Assembly: GCA_027596075.1 (NCBI GenBank)
Contig: JADGJC010000055.1
Coordinates: forward strand, 111,400-175,399
From: Rhizophlyctis rosea
Taxonomy: Eukaryota > Chytridiomycota > Chytridiomycetes > Rhizophlyctidales > Rhizophlyctidaceae
DNA: 64,000 nucleotides
Direction of reading: 5' to 3'
This document shows, in pieces, positions 12,438-28,987 of the stretch; the first letter of the stretch is position 1; each line of letters opens with the position of its first letter. The position numbers and the translations under genes are program-made. The notes under the pieces were generated by a model, which was not told where the DNA came from, did no database searches, and saw only the letters and a program-made list of their open reading frames with translations.

Positions 12438-13601
12438 GGATGTGTGATGCGTTGAGTTGGTGGGTGGATGATGATGGACATGTTTGGTGAATGATGTCAT
12501 TGAGGTGCATTTGGTTGAGAGAATACATTCTTGTTGCTGTAAAGATGGTGTCTGATGTCAGGGAACAACTTTTGTTTAGCATGTCTTTCCGTCGTTTGTT
12601 GGGCATGGACAACATAGTTTTCTGCATGCTGCGCGGTTCGCATTGGTTCCCAGCCTCTCAAGTAAGCCTTCACATGGTAGAATCCCTTGGGTATGGAGAT
12701 CAATGCTGATGACATGTGAGAGCACTCTATCCTTGATCAACATTTCTTCCTTGCCAGTCCTTCATAGTGTGGCCTCAAGATCAGACCAGCAAACGAGGTC
12801 TCAGAATGTAAACAAAGATCTAATACGTCCAGATTGGGAAGTATTGGTTATGGTCACATGCTAATGTGAATAACGAATATATGATCAAGAGTGAACTTCA
12901 AAGGTGCAATCACGATTGGACTCACTTTCAAAATACTGAGGGAAGTGCGTGTAACCGATAGATGATTTCGTCACACAATTTCCCAAATTTGGGTAAATGG
13001 TAGAACCGATTGATGAACTCGTCACACATTGGTGACACAAGACCCGAATTTCTGATTGCTGCGCCACGCCCGTTGTCTGGACTGGTTGTAAATTTGGCCG
13101 GACTGGGGCCTGATTCTAATACCGGTTCCCGACTAGTGACGTCGTATCGCCCGACCCATGATCACACCCACACCATAGCGTGTCGCGTCTGATCACACCT
13201 CGCGCGTTTCGGACAGGCCAGCATCCGCGAAAAATCATAAAAGGGGGGGGGGGGGGCCGCGTTTCTCGCTCGTTTCTTTCTCCCCAAGTATCTAGGATAC
13301 TCCCCATCCATCGCGAACTAGCACCACCCTTCGACAACACATTCCCACAACATCAGATCTAATAGTGCACGCTCCACACAACACATCCTTCACAGTGCCC
13401 GATTAACAACCGCAATCTTCTGACGCAAAAACAACAACAACTCTTCATCCTCCTCCGCCAACATTTCCCCATTCCTACTTCCCCTACTACTCCCCGTACT
13501 CCGCTTCATCCGCGCCTCCTCATCATCCCCGGCACGACAGACTTCACCACACATATCATCATTCCCACATCCCCATCCCCATTTCCTTCCTTAACTCCAC
13601 C
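12438..13601. other. Intergenic with a G homopolymer
   Basis: No supported gene. A run of 14 G lies at 13243-13256, immediately upstream of the pyrimidine-rich leader of the next gene; such runs are prone to assembly length errors. A short imperfect direct repeat is listed separately. Confidence 0.5.
12954..13028. repeat. Imperfect direct repeat, two 24 bp units
   Basis: Two units, 12954-12977 and 13005-13028, share ACCGAT-GATGA--TCGTCACACA with three mismatches, about 51 bp apart. The core TCGTCACACA is identical. It could be a duplicated binding site upstream of the gene at 13602, or chance duplication. Confidence 0.45.
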
Positions 13602-14917
13602 ATGTTCACCGCCCTCCTCCTCCTCGCCTTTGCCCTCTTCGCTATTTCCTCCCTCCTCCTTTCCGCCATTGGTGTCGCCTTCTCCCTTTCCCCTTACAAC
13701 TCCACCCTCCGCTCCACCCTCTTCCTTCTCGCCGTCATCAACGGCGTCCTCGCGGTCCCCCTATTGACATGGGGATTGTATCAGGGGCTTAGGTCAGCCC
13801 TCACCCAAGAACGTAAGTTCATGCGTTTCTTCCTTCAGACTTCATGTGGCATTGTCGTCATGTGCCACGCATGCTTATGGATATGGGCATTAGAACTTAA
13901 GAATTGATTTGACTAATATGGATTCCATTGCAGACATCGTCTACCCCAGCAACCCCACACCCACCAACCCACACACCATTACCGCTCCTTCCCACCACCA
14001 ACCCCTCCCCACCGCCAACGACAATGACGAAGAAGAAGACGAAGCACCCGAAACCGTCATGTAAGTTCCCTCAAACATAACAATTGTTGGTGCAGCGAGA
14101 AAACTCACGTGATTCCTGCCATGACAGCTCCCACAACATGGGCGAATACCCTCGCGGAGGGGCGGGCGAGGAAGAAGAGGAGGATGGTGGAGGGGCGACG
14201 GGCGGTGGGCGGGGTGTGGGCGGGGATGCATACGCCGCTTTGTAAGTGTACCTGTACAAAAAGATCATAGCAAAGTAATAAGCATCGCAATGGCTCCTAT
14301 ATTGACATTGTTGCACTTCTGTTAGCGAGACACCCATCACCGCCATCCCCGCCAACGACCCCGTCCTCTGCGCTCGCGGCCAAAAGCGAAAGCGGATGCC
14401 TCGCATCCCTTCCTCTACCCAGGAGGCCTCTCTCGCCCCGGTGGGTTCCCCCTCTCCCCCCCGCCTCCGCAAACAACGTCGCGTAGTCACGTACACCCGC
14501 AACCGTCTCATCGCCGCACTTTGCGGCCCAGCCAGTATGTCGCTCAGATTGGGAAACAAGGAAAATGCACGTTGCTAACGATCAATTCTTCTTTCATTAC
14601 CCAGTCGCCGCCAACAACTCCGAAATCTTTCCCCTCTCCCTTCCCCCCTCCCGAACCTCCCGTCCCGTCCGCCCCACCCCCACCTTCTCCTCAACACCCC
14701 TCGCCAGCCGGGACGCGATGAAGATGTGGTCCCGCTCCATCCGGGCAAGCATATGTAAGTGTTGCTTATCCCTGCACGGACTTCTCATCGAAAATCTTTG
14801 CAATGCTAACCACCCACCTTGAAATCCTTTCTCGCAGTGCTCGGACGGTGTCACACCACCACCACCACCACCATCATCACCCCCAACGCCAAACCCGAAG
14901 GCCCTTCGGGGTTGTAG
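13602..14917 (+). CDS. Two-pass membrane protein with charged, Pro/Ser-rich tail
   Basis: Six exons in consistent phase: 13602-13812, 13934-14060, 14128-14241, 14326-14534, 14605-14754 and 14838-14917, giving about 296 residues. The first 75 residues hold two hydrophobic helices: LLLLAFALFAISSLLLSAIG and LFLLAVINGVLAVPLLTWGL. The first could be a signal anchor. After them come an acidic stretch (NDNDEEEDEAPE), a Gly/Glu-rich stretch, a basic block (RGQKRKRMPRIP and RLRKQRRVV) and a Thr run encoded by ACC repeats near the stop. I do not recognise the family. Regular spacing of introns, all with clear GTAAGT-type donors, supports a real gene in spite of low-complexity sequence. Confidence 0.65.
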
Positions 14918-16416
14918 GGTGCGGCCGCGCGTTCTCTTTTGTTTTTTCGTACCCCCCCTTTCTCTATTTTCTTTGGTTGAGTTACTTCCCCTTTTGGGTT
15001 CGTTAGGCCGGAGCAGCAGACCAGGTTACTTTTGGAGGGTTAGGGTTGGCGTCGAGTTTGGCGGGGTTGGGATGAGGGGGACTTTGGGGTGAGGACGGTG
15101 ATTGGGGGGTGTCGAAAGGGAGGAATTAAGCGTCGATGGTGGAAAGGTGGACGGGCAGGTAAGGCCCAGAACCAGGATCCTTTCGGCCCGCTGCCCTCTA
15201 TGGACGGGGGAGTAGGCGGGCTACCCCTATCCCACACACTCAAGACCCCGGAGGCATTCCCAACATCCCACGTGGTTCTCTGTGTGGGATAGCCATCTGA
15301 CTTCGACGTGCGTCAGGGGAAGTAGCGAGCCACCCTACGCCGTGCAGATGGGCATGGAGACGAATAAGGATTAGGTCCCGGAGGTGCGTAGTAGGCAGGA
15401 GGCGAGTTCCTACTGACGCGCGGCTTTAGCTGTTGCAGCCGCCATAGACCTCGCGGGACGCAACTGGTTCTCAGGTAAGTTGTCAGGTAAAGTATAGCTG
15501 GTCGAGACGCCATCGGCCAGTCAGCGGGACGGTGCTTGGTAGGTGGACGAATGTGGTTAGGGGAGACTGACAGGAACCGGGAACATACATCCGTTACCCA
15601 AGCTGCGGTTCCGGAAGGGCCGAGTTGGTTTGGGTCAAAGGCCTTGCTTACATTCTTCGCATGGGTTTCGGCTCATGCGTTTAATGTTGGCAGGGAGACG
15701 GATCTAGGTTTATCTGCATGGAACTCGGAGGTTCAACTAGTGCCCGAGGGGTGTGGTTGAACTTGCGCGGGGGATCAAACCGGTTCCTTCTCTGGCGTCG
15801 GGCGGAGGGGTGGGGGAAATCCAAAGGGGAGATCCCGTAGTGTGGGTGATAGGGCGGGGGAGACGATATGGGTCGGGGCGAGGTACGTTGTGACCGTCTG
15901 GTTCATCCTTCGGGATGGAGCAGCCGTTCACAGCGGACCTCGCTACAAGGTGGGCAGGTTGGCGAACCTGGGCCTCGCTGAAACCGATCCGGGTGGTGGA
16001 TGATGAAGGCGTGGTCCGTGGAGGACATACCGGGAGCACATACCATGGCCGGGTGGGCGGACTCCGGCGTGAGCCTGCCTGCTGCTGGCAGGACTTGTGG
16101 ATGCAGGATGCGCGATCTTGCGTAGTGCCTTGTCTGAAACCGGTGGTGGGCTCGTAGGGTAGGCTGAGGGCTATAAGGGTGCTGCTGCCGTGCATTGTAA
16201 TATGATTTTTTCTTTTGCATACCTTTGTCCGCGTGAGAAAGTGTCTGGAGTGAAGTGTCATGAGCCAGCATGTGCAACCCCAAAAAACACACGAAAACGA
16301 AAAGTGCCATCCAAACAAACACCCGAGAACCAAAGAAAACACTCTTAAATATGAATCCAAGAAGGAGTTCATCTATTCAAGCAAAAAAACAGAAAAAACA
16401 ACAATCCCTACAACCC
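14918..16416. other. GC-rich non-coding block
   Basis: About 1.5 kb between two convergent gene ends. It is notably GC-rich from about 15000 to 16200 and no open frame has coding character. It contains several perfect short hairpins: ATCCCAC/GTGGGAT near 15270, GCGGCT/AGCCGC near 15420, and CCTGCC/GGCAGG near 16080. One 12 bp telomere-like AGGGTTAGGGTT lies near 15045. I cannot match it to a known RNA. Confidence 0.5.
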
Positions 16417-18997
<2,581 letters not shown>

Positions 18998-19235
18998 TTG
19001 TCCAACAATAACTTACTCTGTGTGGATGTGTTGCTGAAGAGCGTGGGAGGGTCAAAAATAGCACTTTCAAATCTGAAGTTGGAGTTGCAAGCCACTTTCA
19101 ATGTGGCGTCACTTGGAATTAAGCCACTGCGTTGTGTGTCACCCGCTGTATCACGACTGTATCACTTCGGATTTCCCCCTTCGCCCCTGCATCGCCTTTC
19201 CAAACATACCAATCGCGACCACAGTCTGCTAATAT
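18998..19235. promoter_or_regulatory. Head-to-head promoter gap
   Basis: About 240 bp separate the NDOR1 start from the most upstream candidate ATG of the acetyltransferase gene. No specific element was recognised. Confidence 0.35.
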
Positions 19236-22001
<2,766 letters not shown>

Positions 22002-22251
22002 TTTGATGAGTGGGTGGGGCAATTTTGTACAGTTTGGGTTCCCGTTGTCACTTTCTTTTTGTAAATTTTGGGAACATTTGCGCGAAACAGTCCTGATGGA
22101 GGAGGTCAAACCGGTTGGACCTGAGTGGCACAGTGACTGTCCATTCGGTGGGAGAATTGAACCATTTTTGCGCAGTCGAGGGCTGCAAACCCCCTTTCCT
22201 TCGATCTCCCTCCGCGTGGGCAACTTACTATTTGTTTTTGCATGCCTCGTT

Positions 22252-23727
22252 ATGTCACAACCGTTTCCAGAGTCAATCATTGGGGCCCCAAATCCCACAC
22301 TCGTCTCCCACTCCCCGTACAACGTGGCAGAACAGCCTCTTAGCAGAGCCATCAGCATCCTCAGCCAACTGCTTGTTCGTGATGACTTCCTAGCGGAATA
22401 CGGAACTCTATTCCGTAATGTGTCACATACAAGTGAAGTGAACTTGCATACGGCATTGAAAGGCCATGAACGGCATATCGAAATGGGACCGGGAACAGCT
22501 GCAGAGGTCGCTCGCTTGAGAAAGTGTCTTGCAACCCCAATCGAAGTCGATGTTATGACACCTTCCGACTACAATGGCATGCTGCATATAATGGAAGTAC
22601 CAGTTGAGAGCGAAGCGTATTTTAGGGAAGGTCAGGAAAGCGTGTGCAGCTGGTATCCTTGTCGGATCAAACAGTTTGATCGGACGATTTTCTTGAATGG
22701 GAATGTACTGTCCGGTTTTGGTTTCATGCTTTCATTGTGAGAAGGGAGGGTTTAGACGAACTGATATCTATGTCGATCTAGTATCTCGTTACGAATGACC
22801 AGCCGCATCAGCAAGACCTTCTCGTCGCCTTTCTTGTCGTGGCACTCACCCATCAGGTCGGTCATTTCTTTTTGCGTTGGTGTCCAGGAACCTCTGCTGC
22901 AGGGGTGTCCGCAAGAGGAACTGACCAAAGTGTTGCGCATACTGCAGAGGTGGCAGTCCAGGAGGTTCATGTGGGGTTCTGTGGGGGAGCAATAGTGAAA
23001 GCCATCAGAGAGAGCGAGGCATCCTTCACGGTATGCAATATCAGGCATGCACAATATCGTTACATACAGGAAGTGACTCCTTGTCTCCAGCTCACACATC
23101 TGGTAGCTCAATGGGAGGTCCAACAAGGCGCCGTCACAGAAGTTCCACTCCCTCTCGTCCTTGTGCAGAGTTTGGTCACAGGTAAACCGCCCTCAAACCA
23201 TGCCTGATCCAACTGTGCAGGATGGGCTCACTGTATCCACTCCATCGGAACAAATAGGAAACTACCCCTGGCGCTTTGATTTCCGGAGCCTCATGCATCA
23301 CAATGCCGCTCCGCATCAAGAGCGTGGCGCTGAAATGGCCTCAACAGTCACTTGCCAAACATGCGGCACATGTGAGAGGGTTTCAGGTGGAAAGGTTTTG
23401 GGTGAGGCCCCAGTGCCAGTACCTATAGGGAAGTGTGTGAGAGAGGTTGATGGAGCAAGATACACGGATGAACAGAGGTGCAGATATATGGAGGTGGTGC
23501 GGAAATATATAAGAGGGGCTGAAGGCTGGGAAGACTACGCAAGGTATGTTTGCAGGTCTTTGAACTTGGGCAAATGCCTCAAAGCACTCAAAAAGTTTCC
23601 AAAAGCACGTCAAGTTGACATTCGAATTGGAGCTCATCATGTAAGGGGTCCACACAGCAAGCGGCTAGGCAAAAAATCGTTTTCCAGGTTAAGGGTTTGG
23701 AAATCCTTGGCAGAAATTTGTGGTTAA
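22252..23727 (+). CDS. Metallopeptidase-like unknown protein with HQxGH in place of HExxH
   Basis: Open frame from ATG 22252 (MSQPFPESIIGAPNP) through IFLNGN. It then joins across a likely intron (GTACTG donor, CTAG acceptor near 22782) to YLVTNDQPHQQDLLVAFLVV. The block VVALTHQVGHFFLRWC looks like a zincin helix with the catalytic Glu replaced by Gln, and it is followed by a Gly/Gly turn (GFCGGAIVKAI). A second open frame from ATG 23200 ends at 23727. It has a CQTCGTC motif and a helical C-terminus (RYMEVVRKYIRGAEGW), but its frame does not connect cleanly. It may be the C-terminus of the same gene with a lesion, or a separate gene. Function unknown; the peptidase comparison is tentative. 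Confidence 0.4.
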
Positions 23728-24004
23728 GGTCTTCCCATCCACAATGACATGATTCTTTGTCCACCTTGCTGCGTGATACACTTAGTACGGTAGTAAGGGG
23801 TTTTTACCCCACCAAGATCATCAATTCAATATGATTGTCCTCGGCCATAACTTGCCAGTAGGGCAGAGACCTGCCCAACCATGCCGTCCATAGTGTCCAT
23901 TCACCATGATACAAATGCGCTGATGGACCAACATTCACGTATTCCTTCATCTATCATTGCGCTACACATACCTCAGCGATTCCAAACTGATGCCATCAAT
24001 ATAC

Positions 24005-26717
24005 CTATTGATACAACCTCAAAAACAAACTCTTCAACAACCTCGCCTCATAACTGACACTATTCTTCGCCGCGTCCCTTTCTCTAACACTCGCACTGCC
24101 CCCTGCCCCACCACCACCACTGTCCCCACCACCTCTCGACATTCCCGCTCCACCAGCTCCACCCTTCACTCCAGCTGGTACGCCCCCGTCAATGGAGACT
24201 AGGATTCCGCGACCGTGCATCTCGCAGTTGTCGAAGAATTGGAGGATTTCTTGGAAGACGGAGTCTTTCAGGAGTATCATGTGTTTTGCGAGGGTTTCGA
24301 AGAGGGAGACGAAGCAGCGTTTGGCGTAGAACCATGTGTCTGTGCCGAGCTGTGATGATGAAGGTGTAGGATTGTGAGTATCATGTTCCAGCAAATGTCC
24401 TTTATGCGACAAAAGCAGCCGCAAAGACCAGCCCGAAATGCCACACTCCAAACAAACCTTCTTATTAAATGGCTCCAAACTCTTCATAATCCTCGATATC
24501 CCAAACTCGTAGTTCCCCTTCGCGCAATATAGTGTGCCGATTACGAGGTTCACAATACAGAGATGGTACGTCCTTTTAGTTGGGTCTTCGTACGCGACGC
24601 GTTCTTCCTCCTTCTCGATTTTACGCATAAGTTCCTCTGCTTCTTCGTTTTGGGAGGTCATGATGTAGGAGACGCAGAGGTTTGCGAGGACTATGGCGGT
24701 TACGTCGAGGATCTGGGTTTGGAGGGTGGGTGAGTCTGCTATAGTGAGGGGGAGGGGGATAGGGGCGGAACTTACGTTATCGTAATGTTTCTTCACGATA
24801 GGCTCGTAGAAGGAGATCGCTTCCTTGTATTTGCTTTCTTGCATGAAGAGGACGTGCGCGACGTTGAGTTTCCAGACGTCATGCTCGTTGCAGAATTCGA
24901 CGCTTTTGCGGAAGATTCGTTCTACCATGTTGTAGTTTTCGAGGTCCCAGTAGATTTTGGCTTGGGCCATCAGGACGGGGATGTACCTGCAGAAATTTCA
25001 ACGGGTCAGCAGGGCCAACTGTTTCCATCAATTCTGCGAATGTAGACGCACCGTTCGACTGCATCATCATACTCGTTCACCACCCGTTTGACGGCTTCCT
25101 CGTCGTGGTTCTGTCGGGCTTCTTGTACCTGCTTTGTCAACTTCCGCAGTACGTCGACGTGCTTGTTGGCAAGATCGTCAAACTTCCTGTATGCTTCTTC
25201 AGGTGCGGATTGGCGGAGTAATGTTGCATCGAGGAAATCGAACAGGTACTGTGGCCAAAACCTATGAGTATGCCACCCACACTGTAGAGATGCCTTGTTG
25301 CCTGCATACCGGATTCGTACTCCCAACCGCCAACTGAGGGTTCTGTGCCAGCAGATCCGCCGCCGCATCGTAGTACTCGTACTTTGCGTACAACAGCAAC
25401 AGGTTTCCAAAGGCTTCTGGAGGACATGGGACATGCTCGAGCAGGAAGCCCAGCTTCTCAAAACCGCCGTTGGGGTCTTCGTCCATGTTCATCAGAGCTT
25501 GATTATGGAGTGTGACGGGGTCCAGCTCTTGTTCGAGACGTGGTGGCATGTCAGTGAGAGCTTCTCGGGCGGCTTCATCTGCGAAGACCAAGTTTAGTAA
25601 GAGTAAAAACTCCTGGTCTAGTAAATTCATACGCACAGTTTTTGAGTTGATACTCTATAGCGGCTTTGAGGTTGAATGCCTCCACAAGGAACGTTTCATG
25701 AAGGATTTGCGAGTTCCCAACGCTGCGTACTTCGATGCCCTCCGTGGCCATTCCCACATTGAGCTCTGCATGATTATTGAATTGGTCAGAACCTTCTCAC
25801 TCCTATTCAGGCATCAACAAAGCATCTGACTCACCAGGATGATCCCGCATCCCCCGCTCAATGATGTCGGCAATGTACTTCAAGGCTGGAACATATTGCT
25901 TCATATGATAGTGGCATACTGCTATGTTGTAAGATAGCTCTGCTTGATAGCCGACCACCTTGATAGCATCTGTGTACTTTGCGCATGCTTCTTCGTATTT
26001 GAATTCCTGAACGGTAACTCAGAATCCATAAACAACTGACGCAATGTCCTCTTTGTCGTACCTTGAACAGTAAACAGGCCTGGTTGATGATCGTCTCTGG
26101 ATCATCTGGTGGTGCTTGGTCTATCAGATGCTTGCAACCGGTAATATCATCCGTTTCATATTTTATTGCGGCTTGGAGCTTAAGCACCTGGTACAGGAGT
26201 CAGTGGCTATTGCAGACTGCTCAAAGCGCCGCAGCTGCACGAACCTTGTCCCCAAACTCCTGATTTTCAATGGACTGGCATGCCTTTTGTGCCGCCGCAT
26301 ACTGTCCAGATTTATACAAGGCTTGCGCATAGTACATACGGTAATCATCAATTTCGGGATGATAGCGTATTAGCTGTTCGTAGCTTCTTTTGCGTGCGCA
26401 GACGTTAGTCAAAGCATCAAACGCATACAAGAATAGTGCCAATATGCTTACCAGCCCGCTGCTTCAGCATATTCCTGTATTTGATAGTAGCAATACGCCA
26501 GCAGACTCAGTGCGGCTCTGCTCCTCGGGAATGTTTGAAGCTCATTGGAGAGGATCTTGATGACATCGGTGAAGCGGCCGTCACGTATGTAGGAGTAGAT
26601 GGTGTATGTGTATTTTCCTTCGGGTACTTGGAATAAGCTTACGGGGACGAAGCTCCCTCCCGCTCCTGGTAGAGCGGTGGTTGGGGCTGCGTAGGATGTG
26701 CCGGTGCGGTTTAGCAT
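24005..26717 (-). CDS. IFT70: IFT70/TTC30 intraflagellar transport TPR protein
   Basis: Multi-exon gene from ATG 26717 (first exon 26717-26452, MLNRTGTS...) to the stop at 24005-24007, about 660 residues, matching the usual length of TTC30. TPR repeats run through the whole protein. Diagnostic blocks are FQVPEGKYTYTIYSYIRDGR at the N-terminus, CYEQLIRYHPEIDDYRMYY, MAQAKIYWDLENYNMVERIF, VWKLNVAHVLFMQESKYKEA, IVLANLCVSYIMTSQNEEAE and GTLYCAKGNYEFGISRIMKS. IFT70 belongs to the IFT-B core, binds IFT52/IFT88 and is needed to build the axoneme, including tubulin polyglutamylation in zebrafish fleer. A Gly/Ser-rich insert (GGAGGAGMSRGGGDSGGGGA) sits near the C-terminus and is unusual. The gene is strong evidence that the organism makes flagella. 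Confidence 0.95.
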
Positions 26718-27007
26718 ATGTACAAATTTGCGCGTATTGAATATGAACAAGTTGTGAGATTTGTGAAGAGACTGGCTGCGAGCGGAAGGACCCTTGGGGC
26801 ACAGATGAGTAAGCAAATGGGATTGCCAAACAACAGATGGGTGGCTTGGAGTCCGGTGTTTGGAACCAGGACCCAAATCTGGTCAGTGGTCACACGTCCT
26901 CCCAGGCCTCTGCCAAAATCTGTTGTTTCCGCCATCTTCATTCAATTCTTTCCCACAATCACCTTTCAGGTTTCTCACGCGTAGAGCACCACTCCTCACA
27001 TATCATA
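26718..27007. promoter_or_regulatory. Head-to-head promoter gap between IFT70 and CBS gene
   Basis: About 290 bp. A sequence at 26821-26833, ATTGCCAAACAAC, resembles an RFX X-box half-palindrome but has mismatches in both halves, so no element is claimed. Confidence 0.35.
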
Positions 27008-28479
27008 ATGGCCACTACACAAGAAGACCCGCTGCCTTCCATTCTGTCAAATATTACCTGTGGAGAACTTGTCCTGTCCCCGGACCAGTTTGCAACACGC
27101 GAAAGTGCGCGTCCGACCGTTCCCGTTTGCCTCGCTAGCGAGTTGTCAGTCCAGGAAGGTGTGTAACGCGATCAGTTTCCACGCAAGGCAATTCCGCACG
27201 CTCACAAGTCGTTGCAGGTTGTGCTGCCCTTGCAGCGCACCGTATCAGCTCTGCACCTATCTATGATGAGAAGGCGGGCGGGTTTGTCGGGATGTTGGAC
27301 TACCGCGACTTGGTTGCCTACATCTTGGCTGTCCTCCGCAAAATCCCCGCCGAAAAAGTTTCGACTGAAGCCGACATGGTGCGAAAGTTATCAACTTGCC
27401 GGCACGCCTCGTCACCGAATGAAATAACTCGTTTCATATCCGTAAAAGGAACTAACTGACATCATCCGTCAAGCAACAACCGGCCCACAAGGCACCGCTG
27501 GCGTCCCCATCAAACTCGTAGCCAACCTCTCCCAACTCAACCCGCTCGCACACCTCTACACCAACGAACCCGTCCTCACAGCCGTCAAAACCTTCGCCAA
27601 AGAACACGTCCACCGCCTCGTCGTCCTCCGGAAAGAAGGTGCCGAGGCCGGAGACACATTCGTCGGAATCATTTCTCAAAGCACGGTAGCGGCTCTTATC
27701 GCGTCAAAGCTAGGTAAATCAGCAACAGCATTTGCGTGATATTGATTTTGGAATTGCAAATGAACCCGGACCTGCTGGCAGGAAAGATGTCCTCACGACC
27801 CGGCCAACCTCGAACACCATGGCCCCTGGGAGAAAAGACGCTAGCAGATCTGGGCCTAGTAAAAGGCGACGTCATCTCCATTTCACCAGAAGATCAAGTA
27901 CTTGAAGCCCTGTACATCATGCATGAGAAGAAGATCTCGTCTGTGGGCATTGTTGATCGGTCGGAGGGTGAGAACCATGTATGTGAGATGTTGAATATGT
28001 CATGGTCTTATTATCACATAATCTCGCATCGGAAATCCCGCCTTGACCAGCGCTCACCAATACCTATACCAAATACAGCTCCTAGGCTCAATATCCATGA
28101 CAGACATCAAGGAAATCCTCGCCCGACGCGGAGGATGGAAACGGCTCTTTGACTCCGCCATCCACTTCTTCGGCAACCTACGCGGCGAACAAGGCTTAGC
28201 CGCTCACGGCGACGACCGGGTGCCGTCGTTTACGGTCCACCCTTGGACAACGCTCGGGTCGGCGGTGGAGAAGATGTCGGCGACGCGGTCACATAGAGTC
28301 TGGTGAGTTCTGAGAATGTTCAATCCTCCTGATGTTTCGAGCAAGCATCATTTGGTTGCAAATGTATGGTTGACAATTTTGGCATTGATTGTTATTATAG
28401 GGTGGTGGAGAAGGATGGTAAGGTTGTGGGAGTTGTTAGTTTAAGTGATGCAATGGCTGTTTTTGCGGCGGCATTGTAG
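27008..28479 (+). CDS. Four-CBS-domain protein, AMPK-gamma-like
   Basis: Six exons with perfect phase: 27008-27158, 27218-27378, 27449-27713, 27782-27978, 28079-28302 and 28401-28479, giving about 358 residues. CBS motifs are visible in order: AALAAHRISSAPIYDEKAGG with VGMLDYRDLVAYI; EPVLTAVKTFAKEHVHRLVV with FVGIISQSTVAALI; EDQVLEALYIMHEKKISSVG with LLGSISMTDIKEIL; and WTTLGSAVEKMSATRSHRVW with VVGVVSLSDAMAVFAA. Two CBS pairs form adenosyl-nucleotide sensing Bateman modules in proteins such as the SNF1/AMPK gamma subunit. The organisation fits, but other four-CBS proteins exist, so no symbol is given. The start ATG lies in ATAATGGCC, just after the IFT70 divergent promoter. Confidence 0.85.
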
Positions 28480-28987
28480 TTGCTTTGCATGTAAGGGGGG
28501 AGGTATCGCAACTAAAGATTACCGTATTATGTAAAATGGAAGCTGGAACGTCCTTCCACGTCTCTCCTGCAACGAAGGCAACGTACCTTGCTGCGCTGAC
28601 CATGACGATGATAGTTGGACTCCATGGGAAAAAGCAAAGCCGCCATCATCAGGGTTTACATTTATGTTCGCATTCGCAGGGTGACTGCATGGGAACTTGA
28701 ACCCACGGGTTTGGTATTGATGACTCATTTCAGGGCTTCAGATCATGTGATTGTGTGCCGCGAAAATCGGAAAACAATCACAAGGTGTGGTCACCGTACC
28801 ACAAAAGCACAGTGATGCGATTTTGAGAGCACAGTCATACTGTTCTCTGTTGCGCCACGAGTGAACGTTTTCCGGTTTTTGCGGTACTACATCAAGCCAC
28901 TCTCCACTCACTGAAAACCCACAAAGAACCAGCCCGACCTGTTGGCCCATCCTTGTTCCAATCCACATCCGACCAAGTCAACCCACA
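28480..28987. other. Intergenic, nothing supported
   Basis: About 500 bp. A tRNA-T-loop-like TTCAAGTTCCC on the minus strand near 28695 was tested and rejected because the rest of a tRNA fold is absent. Confidence 0.4.

Noticed and set aside
15036..15056. Telomere-like AGGGTTAGGGTT as a telomerase RNA template on the minus strand
   Set aside because: On the minus strand only about 130 bases remain before the neighbouring gene end, leaving no room for the pseudoknot and three-way junction that must lie downstream of a template.
15737..16372. 211-codon minus frame with a hydrophobic start
   Set aside because: The composition is that of random GC-rich DNA (Pro, Arg, Ser), there is no homology signal, and it runs into the NDOR1 3' flank.
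26821..26833. RFX X-box in the IFT70 promoter
   Set aside because: ATTGCCAAACAAC deviates from the consensus in both half-sites, and no comparable site was found upstream of the ZMYND12-like gene.
28665..28700. tRNA T-arm-like sequence TTCAAGTTCCC on the minus strand
   Set aside because: No pairing acceptor stem, D-arm or anticodon arm is found at the required distances.
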